Assembly (NCBI GenBank): GCA_963758365.1 | Contig: CAVWVB010000001.1 | Span: 2,852,001-2,916,000, forward strand | Source of the DNA: Dokdonella_A sp963758365 | GTDB taxonomy: Bacteria > Pseudomonadota > Gammaproteobacteria > Xanthomonadales > Rhodanobacteraceae | DNA length: 64,000 nt | Direction: 5' to 3' | In this document: in pieces, positions 8,761 through 17,954 of the stretch | Numbering within the stretch: position 1 is the first letter of the stretch | Layout: each line of letters starts with the position of its first letter | The notes under the pieces: generated by a model | The model's database searches: none | Seen by the model: the letters and a program-made list of their open reading frames with translations, nothing else | Told to the model about the DNA's origin: nothing | Made by a program: the position numbers and the translations under genes

Positions 8761-8790
8761 GACGGCCCCTGAACGGGGCCGTCGTCGTTT
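8761..8790 (+). terminator. Rho-independent terminator after rpoH
   Basis: A 9-bp perfect stem GACGGCCCC/GGGGCCGTC (8761-8769 with 8775-8783) with a 5-nt loop, followed by the T-rich GTCGTTT. It begins 19 bp after the rpoH stop. Confidence 0.75.
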
Positions 8791-8929
8791 CCGGCTCCCG
8801 CATCGGGGATTTCCCCCGGCTGCGCCGGCATGGGTGCGCGCAGGGTGTGGCGGCGCACACGATGCATGCGCCCGCACTTCGGCCGCGCCCACCCTCGTCA
8901 GCCCTGATCGCGCACGCTAACCTCGGCCG

Positions 8930-11341
8930 ATGACCGGCTACATCTACGAATTCGGCGAATTTCGATTCGCAACCGCGACGCGCGAGCTGCTGCGCATGGG
9001 CCGACGCGTGGAACTGCCACGGCGCACGTTCGAATGCCTGGAATGTCTGCTTGCGCATCGCGACCGTGCGCTCCATCGCGACGAACTCGTCGCCGCGATC
9101 TTCGGGCGCCCCAACGTATCCGACGCGCAACTCGGCCAAGTCGTCCTGCGCACGCGGCGCGCGCTGGGCGACGATGGCAACGCACAACGCATGATCCGCA
9201 CGGTCGCCGGGTTCGGATACCGCTGGGTCGCGACCGTCGATCGCGTAGTCGAAAACCCGGCCGGCGAACTGGCGCACGCCGCAGCCATGCACGACGAGGT
9301 CCAGGCCCCGCCGGCAGCGGCGCCTGCACCGGCACCGGTAGCGGGACCGGCTTGCGATGCCGCGACCGCGGCGCGTACGCGAGTCGATGCGCGCCGGCTG
9401 CGAGTACGCGTCGCGATGGCCATCGTCACCGCGTGTGCGTTCGCCGCGATGATCGCGTCGTTGCTGCTGCGGACGGACCAGCGAATGGCCGTTTCCGGCC
9501 CGCGCGCGTCGGCAGGCGACCGCGTGGCCGTGCTGCCGATCGACGTCGACGGGCTGCGTGCGGATGCGTGGCTGCGTCTCGGCGCGATGGATCTCGTTGC
9601 CGAGCGATTGCGCGAGGGCGGATTCGGCGTTCCGCCCAGCGAGAACGTGATCGGCGTGCTGCAGGCCTCTGCGGCACGGGATGCCGATGCGGACATCGCA
9701 TTGCGCAGCGCGACCGCGGCCCGGCTTGTCGTTCGCGGCAAGGCGACGCGCGGTGCTCGTGGGTGGAAAGTGGAACTGGCCGCGCTGCCCGCGCAGGGCG
9801 TCGCGGTGCCGGTCACGTTCGCCGCTGCCGACGCGATCGAGGCGGTGCGCGGCGCGACCGACCTGCTGCTCGCGGCGCTCGGCCGCTCCTCACCGAATCA
9901 TCGCGAGGGCGACGCCGCGCTCGACGAGACCTTGCAGCGCGCGCGCGCCGCAATGCTTGCCAACGAACTGGATACCGCGCGCTCGATCCTCCTCGAATCG
10001 GCCGCGCTCGCGGCGCGGCCGGATCAGCTGGCCTACCGGCTGGCCAGGGTGGACTTTCGTGCGGGCCGCCTCGACGCAGTCGAATCCTCGCTCAGCCGAC
10101 TCCTGGATCGCCCGGCAGCACGCAGCGATCCGCATTTCCGCGCGCAGGTCCTGATTGCGCGCGGCGCGACGCGGACGCGCCGGGGCGCATTCGCCGACGG
10201 CGGCCGCGACTACGCGGCGGCGCTCGCGCTGCTCGGCACGGACGGAGCCGCGCAGCAGCGCGGCGACGCACGCCAGGGCCGCGCGAACAGCTTCGTCGCT
10301 GCGCACCGTTACGCCGACGCGCTTGCCGACTTCGGCGCCGCGCGCATCGAACTCGAGGCCGCGGGTGACGTGCTCGGCGTCGCGCGCGTCGATGCCAACC
10401 TCGGCATGCTCGAGCTCGATCGCGGCCGCCCCGCGGCGGCGCTTGGTTATCTGCCCGGGGCCGCCGATCGCTTCCAGTCGTTCGGCGCACTGCACGAATT
10501 GCTGATCACGCTGACGGGGCTGGTCGAGGCCAGGCTCGCGATGCTCGAGCGTGATGAAGCCGTCGCGGCGGTCGAGCGCGCCTGGACACTGCGCGAGCGC
10601 ATTACCGATCCCGACCAGCGCGTCGACCTCCTGCTCGACCGCGCGCAGGTTTCCATCGGGGCAGGCCGCTACAGCGAGGCCGACGCGGCGCTGGAGCAGG
10701 CCGATGGAATGACCACTTCGGGCAACCGCGTCCTGCGCGCGCGCCTGCGCGCACTGCAGGCCGAACTCGCGGTCAGGCGCGCTCGCTGGAGCGAGGCCGA
10801 TGTAGCGACTTCACGCGCGCTCGCCGATTGGCCTGGCGCGGGCGCCGACGGCGATCGCGCGACGATCCTGCGGCTGCGCCAGCACGCGCTGATTGCACTG
10901 GGCCAGGATGAGTTGGCACGAACGCTGTTCGAGCGCGCCCGCGATGCACCCGCCACGGCCGCAGCCGGACCCGGCCACGTGGCCGAGGCGCTCGCGATGG
11001 CCGAATGGGCAACCCACGAGCACGATCCGGCGCGCGCCGCCGACTGGTTCCGGTTCGCGATGGCGAGCGCCGAGCACGGTGGCGTGCCGTCGGAGATCGT
11101 CGCGGTGGCCGATGCCCAGGCCCCGCTGCTGCTCAACGCGGGAATGCGCGACGCCGCCGCCGCGATGATCGGCAGGGTCGCGCCCTGGGCCGCGCACGAC
11201 TTCGACTGTGCCCTGCTCCAGGTACGCCTCTACCGCGCGCTCGGCCAGCGCGATGCGTGGTTCGCCGCGTTGCGGCAGGCGCAGGCACTCGCGGGGGAAC
11301 GCACGATTTCACCTGCGCTCATGCGTTGGGATGGTGCCTGA
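8930..11341 (+). CDS. CadC/ToxR-like membrane regulator with winged helix and TPR repeats
   Basis: An 803-residue protein. Residues ~5-100 form an OmpR/PhoB-type winged-helix DNA-binding domain (YEFGEFRFATATRELLR at the start, LRTRRALGDD and the closing IRTVAGFGYRW wing). An Ala/Pro linker and one membrane helix follow near residues 160-182. The remaining ~600 residues are alpha-helical repeats rich in Ala/Leu/Arg, consistent with TPRs in the periplasm. One-component regulators of this plan (CadC, ToxR and many Lysobacterales paralogues) sense an envelope signal and bind DNA while membrane-bound. The next gene, an exported FG-GAP protein, starts 246 bp downstream on the same strand and is a plausible target, but nothing in the sequence proves this. 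The start ATG at 8930 fits the domain border. Confidence 0.85.
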   Translation: MTGYIYEFGEFRFATATRELLRMGRRVELPRRTFECLECLLAHRDRALHRDELVAAIFGRPNVSDAQLGQVVLRTRRALGDDGNAQRMIRTVAGFGYRWVATVDRVVENPAGELAHAAAMHDEVQAPPAAAPAPAPVAGPACDAATAARTRVDARRLRVRVAMAIVTACAFAAMIASLLLRTDQRMAVSGPRASAGDRVAVLPIDVDGLRADAWLRLGAMDLVAERLREGGFGVPPSENVIGVLQASAARDADADIALRSATAARLVVRGKATRGARGWKVELAALPAQGVAVPVTFAAADAIEAVRGATDLLLAALGRSSPNHREGDAALDETLQRARAAMLANELDTARSILLESAALAARPDQLAYRLARVDFRAGRLDAVESSLSRLLDRPAARSDPHFRAQVLIARGATRTRRGAFADGGRDYAAALALLGTDGAAQQRGDARQGRANSFVAAHRYADALADFGAARIELEAAGDVLGVARVDANLGMLELDRGRPAAALGYLPGAADRFQSFGALHELLITLTGLVEARLAMLERDEAVAAVERAWTLRERITDPDQRVDLLLDRAQVSIGAGRYSEADAALEQADGMTTSGNRVLRARLRALQAELAVRRARWSEADVATSRALADWPGAGADGDRATILRLRQHALIALGQDELARTLFERARDAPATAAAGPGHVAEALAMAEWATHEHDPARAADWFRFAMASAEHGGVPSEIVAVADAQAPLLLNAGMRDAAAAMIGRVAPWAAHDFDCALLQVRLYRALGQRDAWFAALRQAQALAGERTISPALMRWDGA

Positions 11342-11587
11342 GACACGCCGGCACGGGATCGGCCGACCTGCACCGCGAGGGCGCGGCGCGCGCCCAGATC
11401 ACGCAAAGCGCCCGGCGTGGCGGATCCCAGTGCGGTTGTCATCGGTTTGGAATGCGACTGGAGCGACTGCGCCGCGCCGGTCGGCCAGTGTGCGCGATGC
11501 GCGCGCGTCCGCCGCGCGCCTGCCCGCGACCGGCACCCATGCCGGGCACTCGGGCCGCTTGCCATGACCGTCCAGGAGATCAACCGC

Positions 11588-13981
11588 ATGTCGTACACCG
11601 CACCGAATGACGTCGCCAGGTCGCGCCGCCCGGCGCTCGCGTTCATCTGCCTTGCGCTGTGCGCGGCGCTGGCCCAGGGTCACGTCGCCGCGGCCGATGC
11701 ACGGCCGGGGCCCGCGTCGCCGATCGCAGCCTATGGAGCAATGCCTGCGACGCGTCTCGAACCCACTGCGTTGCACTTCCATGTCTGCTGCTTCACGACG
11801 TCGATGGTCACTGCGGACCTGAACGGCGACGGGCGACCGGACATCGTGACCGGCAATGGCTTGAGCGACGATGTGTCGGTGCTGCTCAGCGACGCCGCGG
11901 GAGCATTGGCCGAACCCGTGACCTACCCACTGGACAACGCGAGCCAGGGCTATGTCGTGGTCGCGGTCGGCGATGTGAACGGCGATGGCCATGCGGACGT
12001 CGCGGCGGCCGGTTTCAATGCGAACCAGATCGTCGTGTTCATGGGCAGCGCCGATGGTGGTCTCGGCTCGCCGGTGGCCTACGATATCGGCAGCGCGCAG
12101 AATCCGCGCGCGATCGCGCTCGCCGACGTCGATGGCGATGGTCGACTCGACCTCGTCACGGCCAACGGCGACAGCAGCAATCTCTCCGTTCTCGCGGGAG
12201 ACGGCGCGGGTGGATTTGCCGCGGCGACGAACTTCCCGACTGGCGACCATCCGGTCGGCATTGCAGTTGCCGACGTCGACGGCGACGGCGATGCCGACGT
12301 GGTCACCGCGAATGCCGGAAACCGCGACGTCTCGATTCTGGTCGGCGACGGCGCGGGCCACTTCATCGCGCCGCTGGACCTGTCCGTAGGCGCGGACGCG
12401 GAACCCTTCGCGGTCGTCGTCGCGGACGCCACCGGTGATGGCAAACCGGACATCGTCACCGCGAATGCGGGACTGGACGGCTCGCCGTTTCCGCCACCCG
12501 ACCTGCCCGGCAACCTGTCGTTGTTCGTCGGCGACGGCAGCGGCGGGTTCGCCACCGCGGCGCAGCTCCCGCTCGGTACGGCCGCAGGTCGCGCCCACGC
12601 AGTCGCGGTCGCCGACATCACCGGCGACGGCCACCCCGACATCGTAGCCAGCCGCCCGAACGCGAACAGCGCCACGCTGCTTGCCGGCGACGGCGCGGGT
12701 GGCTTCGCGGCCGCGGTGGACCTGCCGACCAGCGTCGGCCCCGCGCCGATCGCGATCGCCGACGTGACCGGCGATGGCCACCTCGACGTCCTCACCGCCA
12801 ACGCGGTCGCGTCGAGCATTTCGGTCCTGCCCGGCGATGGCGCCGGCCACGTCGGGTTCGACGGCAACTTCCCTGCCGGGGACTACCCGCACGCAGTCGC
12901 CGCGGTCGATTTCAACGGCGACGGGCGCGCCGACGTCGCGACGGCCAACGCGATGGGCAACGATGTCTCGATCCTCGTAAACGACGGCAACAGCGGCTTC
13001 GCGCCGGCGCTTCGCTACCCGGTCGACGCCTCGCCGACCGGGATCGCGAGCGGCGACGTGAATGGCGACGGCAACGCGGATCTGGTCGTCGCGAACCTGG
13101 GAGGCGGTGATATTTCCGTGCTCCTCGGCGCGGGCGACGGCACCTTCTCCGCGGCGCAGAACTTCGGTGCCGGCGGCACGTTCGAGAGTCCCTACGCGGT
13201 CGCACTGGGCGACGCGAATGCGGACGGCCACCTCGACATCGCGTCGGCGAACACGAATTTCTCGAGCCAGAGCATCTCGTTGCTGCTCGGTGACGGCAGC
13301 GGAGGCTTCGCCGACGCCGTGCTGCTTGCGGTCGGCGACGACCCCGGCGCGTACTACAACCCGCAGGGAATCGCATTCGCGGACGTCACCGGCGACGGCC
13401 ATGCCGACCTCGTCACCGCGAACACCGGAACCAGCGACCTGTCCCTGCTGGTTGGCGACGGCGGCGGCGGATTTGCCGCGGCGGTGCATCTGAGCGCCGA
13501 TCTCGGCCCGGTCGCGGTCGCATCGGGCGATGTCACCGGCGACGGCAACGTCGACCTGGTGTCGCTCAATACGACTGCGCAGGACGTGTCCGTCCTGGCC
13601 GGCGACGGTGTCGGCGGATTTGCCGCCGCGCGCAGCTTTCCGATCTATCCGTATATGCCGGTCATCGACTACAACCCGTGGCCATGGGGCCTCGCACTGG
13701 CGGACGTCAACGGCGACGGCATGCTCGACATCGTCACCGCGAACACCCAGAACGACACCGTCTCGGTACTGAGCAACGACGGCAGCGGAGATTTCAGCGC
13801 GCTCGCGTGGTTCGACACCGGCGCACAGCCAGGCTCCGTCGCAATCGCCGACTTCGACGGCGACGGCCATGCCGACGTGGTCAGCGCAAATCGCGAAAAC
13901 CACGACATCTCGGTGCTGTTCAATCGGACCGGCGCGGGCGGCGACCTGATCTACGCCGACGGGTTCGACCCACCGCATTGA
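11588..13981 (+). CDS. Secreted FG-GAP/VCBS repeat protein with DGF tail
   Basis: A 797-residue exported protein. The ATG at 11588 is preceded by AGGAG (11573-11577); an ATG at 11564 would add eight residues. A signal peptide follows (basic stretch, then the hydrophobic run LAFICLALCAALAQG and an AAADA cleavage site). The mature part contains 14 copies of the FG-GAP motif D-[VLIAF]-[NTD]-[GA]-D-G-x-x-D-[VIL], spaced ~45-75 residues. Two sets of seven would give two seven-bladed beta-propellers, each motif loop binding Ca2+. Such proteins are usually surface or extracellular adhesins or ligand binders. The protein ends in LIYADGFDPPH, the same tail type as the beta-helix proteins at 43-55 kb. 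The sequence is complete. Confidence 0.9.
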   Translation: MSYTAPNDVARSRRPALAFICLALCAALAQGHVAAADARPGPASPIAAYGAMPATRLEPTALHFHVCCFTTSMVTADLNGDGRPDIVTGNGLSDDVSVLLSDAAGALAEPVTYPLDNASQGYVVVAVGDVNGDGHADVAAAGFNANQIVVFMGSADGGLGSPVAYDIGSAQNPRAIALADVDGDGRLDLVTANGDSSNLSVLAGDGAGGFAAATNFPTGDHPVGIAVADVDGDGDADVVTANAGNRDVSILVGDGAGHFIAPLDLSVGADAEPFAVVVADATGDGKPDIVTANAGLDGSPFPPPDLPGNLSLFVGDGSGGFATAAQLPLGTAAGRAHAVAVADITGDGHPDIVASRPNANSATLLAGDGAGGFAAAVDLPTSVGPAPIAIADVTGDGHLDVLTANAVASSISVLPGDGAGHVGFDGNFPAGDYPHAVAAVDFNGDGRADVATANAMGNDVSILVNDGNSGFAPALRYPVDASPTGIASGDVNGDGNADLVVANLGGGDISVLLGAGDGTFSAAQNFGAGGTFESPYAVALGDANADGHLDIASANTNFSSQSISLLLGDGSGGFADAVLLAVGDDPGAYYNPQGIAFADVTGDGHADLVTANTGTSDLSLLVGDGGGGFAAAVHLSADLGPVAVASGDVTGDGNVDLVSLNTTAQDVSVLAGDGVGGFAAARSFPIYPYMPVIDYNPWPWGLALADVNGDGMLDIVTANTQNDTVSVLSNDGSGDFSALAWFDTGAQPGSVAIADFDGDGHADVVSANRENHDISVLFNRTGAGGDLIYADGFDPPH

Positions 13982-14069
13982 CCCGCGCGCGGCCGGTGGA
14001 ACGTTTCCTTCTGCGCGGGCCCGCTGCCGCTGGCCGGGCTCGCGCCGCTGCCACCGCGCCGCCGACGCC

Positions 14070-16244
14070 TCAGTACAGGTCGACCGGATCGACATCGATC
14101 GACCAGCGCACGCGGCGCTGGCCCGGGAACGCGCGCAGCGACTCGAGCCAATCAGGCAGGAACGCCTGCATCGCGGCACGCTCGGCGGACTCGATGAGGA
14201 CCTGGCCGCGGAATGCACCCGCGCGGCGCGGCATCGGAGCGTCGAGTGGTCCGTGCGCGACCACATCGCGCGCATGAGCCGCGTCTGCGGCGGCGCCGAG
14301 GAATGCCCGGAGCACTGCCTTGTCGCCGGTTTCCGCGCGCAACAATGCGAAGTGCGCGAACGGCGGCAAGCCGGCCGCGCGACGATCCTCGAGCAGGTGG
14401 GCGGCGAGCGCGTGATAGCCGCCGGTCAGCAGCATGACGAGCAGGGGATGCGCCGGATCATGCGTCTGCAGCAGCACGTTGCCGGGTCGCTCCGCGCGAC
14501 CGGCACGCCCGGCGACCTGCACGACGAGCTGGCCGAGGCGTTCGCTCGCGCGAAAGTCGACGCTGTGCAGGCCTTCGTCGACACCGACCACGACGACCAG
14601 GGTCAGGCCCGGCAGATCGTGTCCCTTGGCAAGCATCTGGGTGCCGACCAGGATGCGCGGTCCGGCTTCCAGGAAGCTGTCCAGCAATGCCTCGCGGGCT
14701 CGGCGGCCGCGTGTCGTGTCGCGATCGACGCGCACGATCGGCACATCCGCGAAGCGGGTGGCCAGCGCCTCCTCGAGACGTTCCGTACCCGCTCCGATCG
14801 GATGCAGGGCGAGTCCCGCGCAATCCGGACAGGCGCGGGGAATCGCCTGCCTGAAGTCGCAGTGATGACACTGCAGGCGGTTGCCGAGGCGATGCAGCGT
14901 CAAGGCGCGGTCGCAGTTCGGGCACTGCGCGCTCCAGCCGCAGTCATGGCAGAGCAGGACCGGCGCATAGCCGCGGCGGTTCTTGAACACCAGCACCTGC
15001 TCGCCGCGCTCGAGACTGGTCGCAATCGCGTCGAGCGCAGGCGCCGCGAGGCCGTGTTGCAGCGACTGCCGGCGCAGGTCGACCACGCGCAACGCAGGCG
15101 GGCGCGCCGTTCCCGCGCGATGACTCAGGCGCAGCAGGCGGTAGCGTCCGGCCTCGACATTGGCGAGGCTCTCCAGGGAGGGCGTCGCCGAGCCCAGCAG
15201 CACCGGCACGTCGAGGGCTTTCGCGCGCACGACGGCCAGATCGCGTGCGTGGTAGCGGAATCCTTCCTGCTGCTTGTACGAGGTATCGTGCTCCTCGTCC
15301 ACGACCAGCACGCCGGGCCTGGCCAGCGGCACGAAAATCGCCGAGCGCGTGCCGAGCACGACGGGCGCCTCGCCGCGCGCGGCGGCGAGCCAGGCGCGCG
15401 CCCTGTCGCCTTCGCCCAGCCCGGAGTGCAAGGCGGTCACGTCGACTCCGAGGCGCTCACGAAAGCGGCGCAGGGTCTGCGGTGTCAATGCAATTTCCGG
15501 CACCAGCACCAGCGCCTGGCGGCCGCGCGCGAGGCAGTCGCGGATGATATGGAGATAAACCTCGGTCTTGCCGCTGCCGGTCACCCCGTCGAGCAGAAAC
15601 GACCCGAAACGATCGGCGCCGGCGATCACCGCATCCGCGGCCGCACGCTGCTCGTGATTCAGGGACGGCCCCGCGACCGCGACGCGAGACGTCGGCTGCG
15701 CTTGTCTAATCCGTTCGATCCAGCCACGTGCTGCGGCTGCACGCACGCTCGCCTTGCCGGCCAGCGCGGTGGCCTGCGCGGCGGGCAACGGTTGCCCGGC
15801 GAGCGCCACGAGCAACGCCTGGATGCGCGTTCCGCGACGACGCGCGGGTTCGACCAGCGCGGCGCGGCCACCGGCCGTCAAACGCAGGACGACAGCGCCG
15901 CGCTGCGGCAGCGGGCGCGCCGTGCGCAGCACGACCGGCAGCGCCCCATGCAGCACCTCGCCAAGCGGGTGCTGGTAGTAGCGCGCGGCCCAGCGCAGGC
16001 TCGCGAGCAGTTCGACGCTCAGCAACGGTGTTTCGTCGAGCACGCGCAACACGGATTTCAGGCGACTCTCTTCCTGATCCGACGAGGCCGCGCTCGCGAC
16101 GACCAGACCCACGAGGCGGCGGCGTCCGAACGGCACGAGCACGCGGGTTCCCGGCTGTACCGACGCCTCGTCCGGGCTCGCGACGCGATAGTCGAACAGC
16201 GCATGCAGGGGCACCGGCAACGCGACGCGCAGAATCGAACTCAT
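14070..16244 (-). CDS. priA: Primosomal protein N' (replication restart helicase PriA)
   Basis: A 724-residue superfamily 2 DNA helicase that reloads the replisome at stalled forks. The N-terminal DNA-binding domain is followed by Walker A LLDGVTGSGKTEVYL (~residue 220), the DEEH box VVDEEHDTSYKQQEGFRYHARD and the GSATPSLES motif. Then come the eight-cysteine zinc cluster (CHDCGW, CPNC, CHHC, CPDC) and the helicase C-terminal motifs (VGTQMLAKGHDLPGLTLV). It is convergent with the FG-GAP gene, 88 bp apart. A pair of DnaA boxes lies ~140 bp before its start codon. No good Shine-Dalgarno sequence is seen upstream of the ATG. Confidence 0.97.
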   Translation of the reverse strand: MSSILRVALPVPLHALFDYRVASPDEASVQPGTRVLVPFGRRRLVGLVVASAASSDQEESRLKSVLRVLDETPLLSVELLASLRWAARYYQHPLGEVLHGALPVVLRTARPLPQRGAVVLRLTAGGRAALVEPARRRGTRIQALLVALAGQPLPAAQATALAGKASVRAAAARGWIERIRQAQPTSRVAVAGPSLNHEQRAAADAVIAGADRFGSFLLDGVTGSGKTEVYLHIIRDCLARGRQALVLVPEIALTPQTLRRFRERLGVDVTALHSGLGEGDRARAWLAAARGEAPVVLGTRSAIFVPLARPGVLVVDEEHDTSYKQQEGFRYHARDLAVVRAKALDVPVLLGSATPSLESLANVEAGRYRLLRLSHRAGTARPPALRVVDLRRQSLQHGLAAPALDAIATSLERGEQVLVFKNRRGYAPVLLCHDCGWSAQCPNCDRALTLHRLGNRLQCHHCDFRQAIPRACPDCAGLALHPIGAGTERLEEALATRFADVPIVRVDRDTTRGRRAREALLDSFLEAGPRILVGTQMLAKGHDLPGLTLVVVVGVDEGLHSVDFRASERLGQLVVQVAGRAGRAERPGNVLLQTHDPAHPLLVMLLTGGYHALAAHLLEDRRAAGLPPFAHFALLRAETGDKAVLRAFLGAAADAAHARDVVAHGPLDAPMPRRAGAFRGQVLIESAERAAMQAFLPDWLESLRAFPGQRRVRWSIDVDPVDLY

Positions 16245-16665
16245 GCGCGTTCGGCGTTCGAGCGCCCGCGCAAAGGCGAGTGCGGCCGGGCATCGCGATA
16301 GCCTTGACGCGCTTGCAGTTTGTTTCTCACGAAACCATCAGGAAAGGGTGGTAAGTCTCTAGCGCTGCGGTGAAATTCCGCTTATCCACAACAGATGTGG
16401 ATAACTCTGTGGACCAGTGCCCCGGAGGCCACCCACGGGGCGCGTCGGGAAGCCACCGCACCTGCATTGGTGAAAGTTTAACCAATCTGTAATAGTCCAT
16501 TCGCTTCAATGTGTTGCGGCAGAACATGCGCGCATTCGTGGTGCCGTTGCGGACCCGCGCGCAACGCCAGACGGCCATTTCGTCCATCTGTGTACAACCG
16601 CTTGACAAGCCCGACCCGAGTCGTTTCGAAAGCGGATTGTCCCCGCCGCACCGGAAACCCGCTGT
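16245..16665. other. 421-bp gene-free region between priA and the DUF3667 gene
   Basis: No credible gene lies here. It is more AT-rich than its surroundings, contains the inverted DnaA-box pair at 16382-16404 and, at 16589-16597, TGTGTACAA, which read on the minus strand is one mismatch from a DnaA box. It must hold the priA promoter on the minus strand, but no well-spaced -35/-10 pair stood out. Confidence 0.6.
16382..16404. promoter_or_regulatory. Inverted pair of perfect DnaA boxes upstream of priA
   Basis: TTATCCACA (16382-16390), a 5-bp spacer, then its exact inverse TGTGGATAA (16396-16404). Both match the strong DnaA box TTATNCACA. They lie ~140 bp before the priA start. No dnaA, dnaN or rpmH is nearby, so this is probably a regulatory or DnaA-titration site rather than oriC. 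Confidence 0.7.
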
Positions 16666-17883
16666 TCAGGCCAGTGTCAGGCTCGCAAGGAGCGCGCCGG
16701 CGAGACCGAATCCGAGGATCACCGTATAGCAGATGCCGATGAATCCGTAGGCCACGATGGCCATGAACCAGCCGTGCCGATAGACGCGTTTCTGCATCAG
16801 CAGCAAGTAGACGGGCAACCAGGTCCACGCTGCGACGCGCAGGAATCTCAATCCCGGCGTGGCCCACTCGACATGGTTCGAACTCCAGCCGATCAGCAGG
16901 GTCAGGATCGCGACCAGCAGCAGGGACATGAAGATGAATGCGTGGCTGTGCAAAGCGACCATCAAATGTTCCATGTAGAGCCTGCGCTTGAATATGTAGA
17001 TGATCTTGAGCAATACCGCGAACAGCGGCATCAGAACGAACAACGTCGCCGGCAGCACCGAGAACAGGCTGCGGATCAGATGCCGGGGATCGCGCTTGGC
17101 CGCGACGATATTGTCCTTCGCGCGCGCGGCCATCGCATTGAGTTCGGCATTGGCGAAATCCGGCAGCCAGAGGATGCTGATCGGGTGCTTGACCGGGTCC
17201 CACGGCGTTCCATCGAAACTGATCTCGGGCTCGCTGGCGTCCGGATCCGGCGGTGCCTTCTCGCCTTTCGCCTCGGCCTGCCGCTTGGCGGCAATCCAGG
17301 CCAGACGCTGCGCCGCACGGGTGCGCACCTTGGCTTGCTGTGCATGCAGGCCCGCCGAAGCCGCGGCAGGCATCACCGGTGCCTGCAGGGCCTTGGCAAT
17401 TCCGTCCAGCGCGGCCTGCTCGCGCTCGCGCACCTCGACCTCGGTTTGCGCGGACTGGATCCCGTGGTCGCCGCCGCCATCGCCGGCCAGGCTGAAATGC
17501 ATCGACTCGATGTTCAGGCTGATCTGGATCGCAAAAAACGAGATCACGCAGAGGAAGAAGAACAGCCGGAACGGCGTCACGTAGCGCGTTCGTCGTCCCG
17601 CGAAATACTCGGTGGTCAGATAGCCGGGTCGGAAATACAGCGGGAACAGGCTGCGGAAGATCCGCGAATCGACATTGAAGATCGTATCGGCGACATCCGC
17701 CATCACGCTGGCCAGATGCCGGATCATGCCCTTCTCGGGCTGCCCGCACGCGTAGCAGAACGGGCCATGCATCGGCGCGCCGCAATTCGCACAGGCCTTG
17801 ACGCGCGCAGCCGACGGTATCGAAGGCGGCTCGGCAGGCGGTGGAACAGGCGGCAGTGCGCCTGCTGCAGGTTCTTTGTCCAT
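16666..17883 (-). CDS. DUF3667 domain membrane protein with N-terminal zinc ribbon
   Basis: A 405-residue protein. After a Pro-rich start comes a short zinc ribbon (CANCGAPMHGPFCYACGQ, two CxxC pairs). The DUF3667 hallmark follows: a long stretch containing LFPLYFRPGYLTTEYFAGRR and RYVTPFRLFFFLCVISFF. Membrane helices are seen near residues 113-135 and, in the C-terminal half, four more between about 280 and 405. A charged ~150-residue soluble segment sits between them. The function of the family is unknown. I chose the ATG at 17883; a GTG at 17910 would add nine residues. It is transcribed toward priA, and its start region is 72 bp from the divergent MATE gene. Confidence 0.85.
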   Translation of the reverse strand: MDKEPAAGALPPVPPPAEPPSIPSAARVKACANCGAPMHGPFCYACGQPEKGMIRHLASVMADVADTIFNVDSRIFRSLFPLYFRPGYLTTEYFAGRRTRYVTPFRLFFFLCVISFFAIQISLNIESMHFSLAGDGGGDHGIQSAQTEVEVREREQAALDGIAKALQAPVMPAAASAGLHAQQAKVRTRAAQRLAWIAAKRQAEAKGEKAPPDPDASEPEISFDGTPWDPVKHPISILWLPDFANAELNAMAARAKDNIVAAKRDPRHLIRSLFSVLPATLFVLMPLFAVLLKIIYIFKRRLYMEHLMVALHSHAFIFMSLLLVAILTLLIGWSSNHVEWATPGLRFLRVAAWTWLPVYLLLMQKRVYRHGWFMAIVAYGFIGICYTVILGFGLAGALLASLTLA

Positions 17884-17954
17884 TGCGCAGTCCGCGATTC
17901 CTGGGCGCACCGAACACCCGACGCTCGGCTAAGATCGCGCCAGGGTCCTCCAAA

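Noticed and set aside
11399..14275. A 958-codon minus-strand reading frame opposite the FG-GAP gene
   Set aside because: It mirrors the repetitive Asp/Gly codons of the real gene in high-GC DNA; the plus strand has a signal peptide, ribosome binding site and recognised repeats.
14253..16301. A 682-codon plus-strand reading frame opposite priA
   Set aside because: Shadow of PriA, whose motifs are all present on the minus strand.
16245..16665. Chromosomal origin of replication
   Set aside because: Only two perfect DnaA boxes, no dnaA/dnaN/rpmH nearby and no obvious AT-rich unwinding element.
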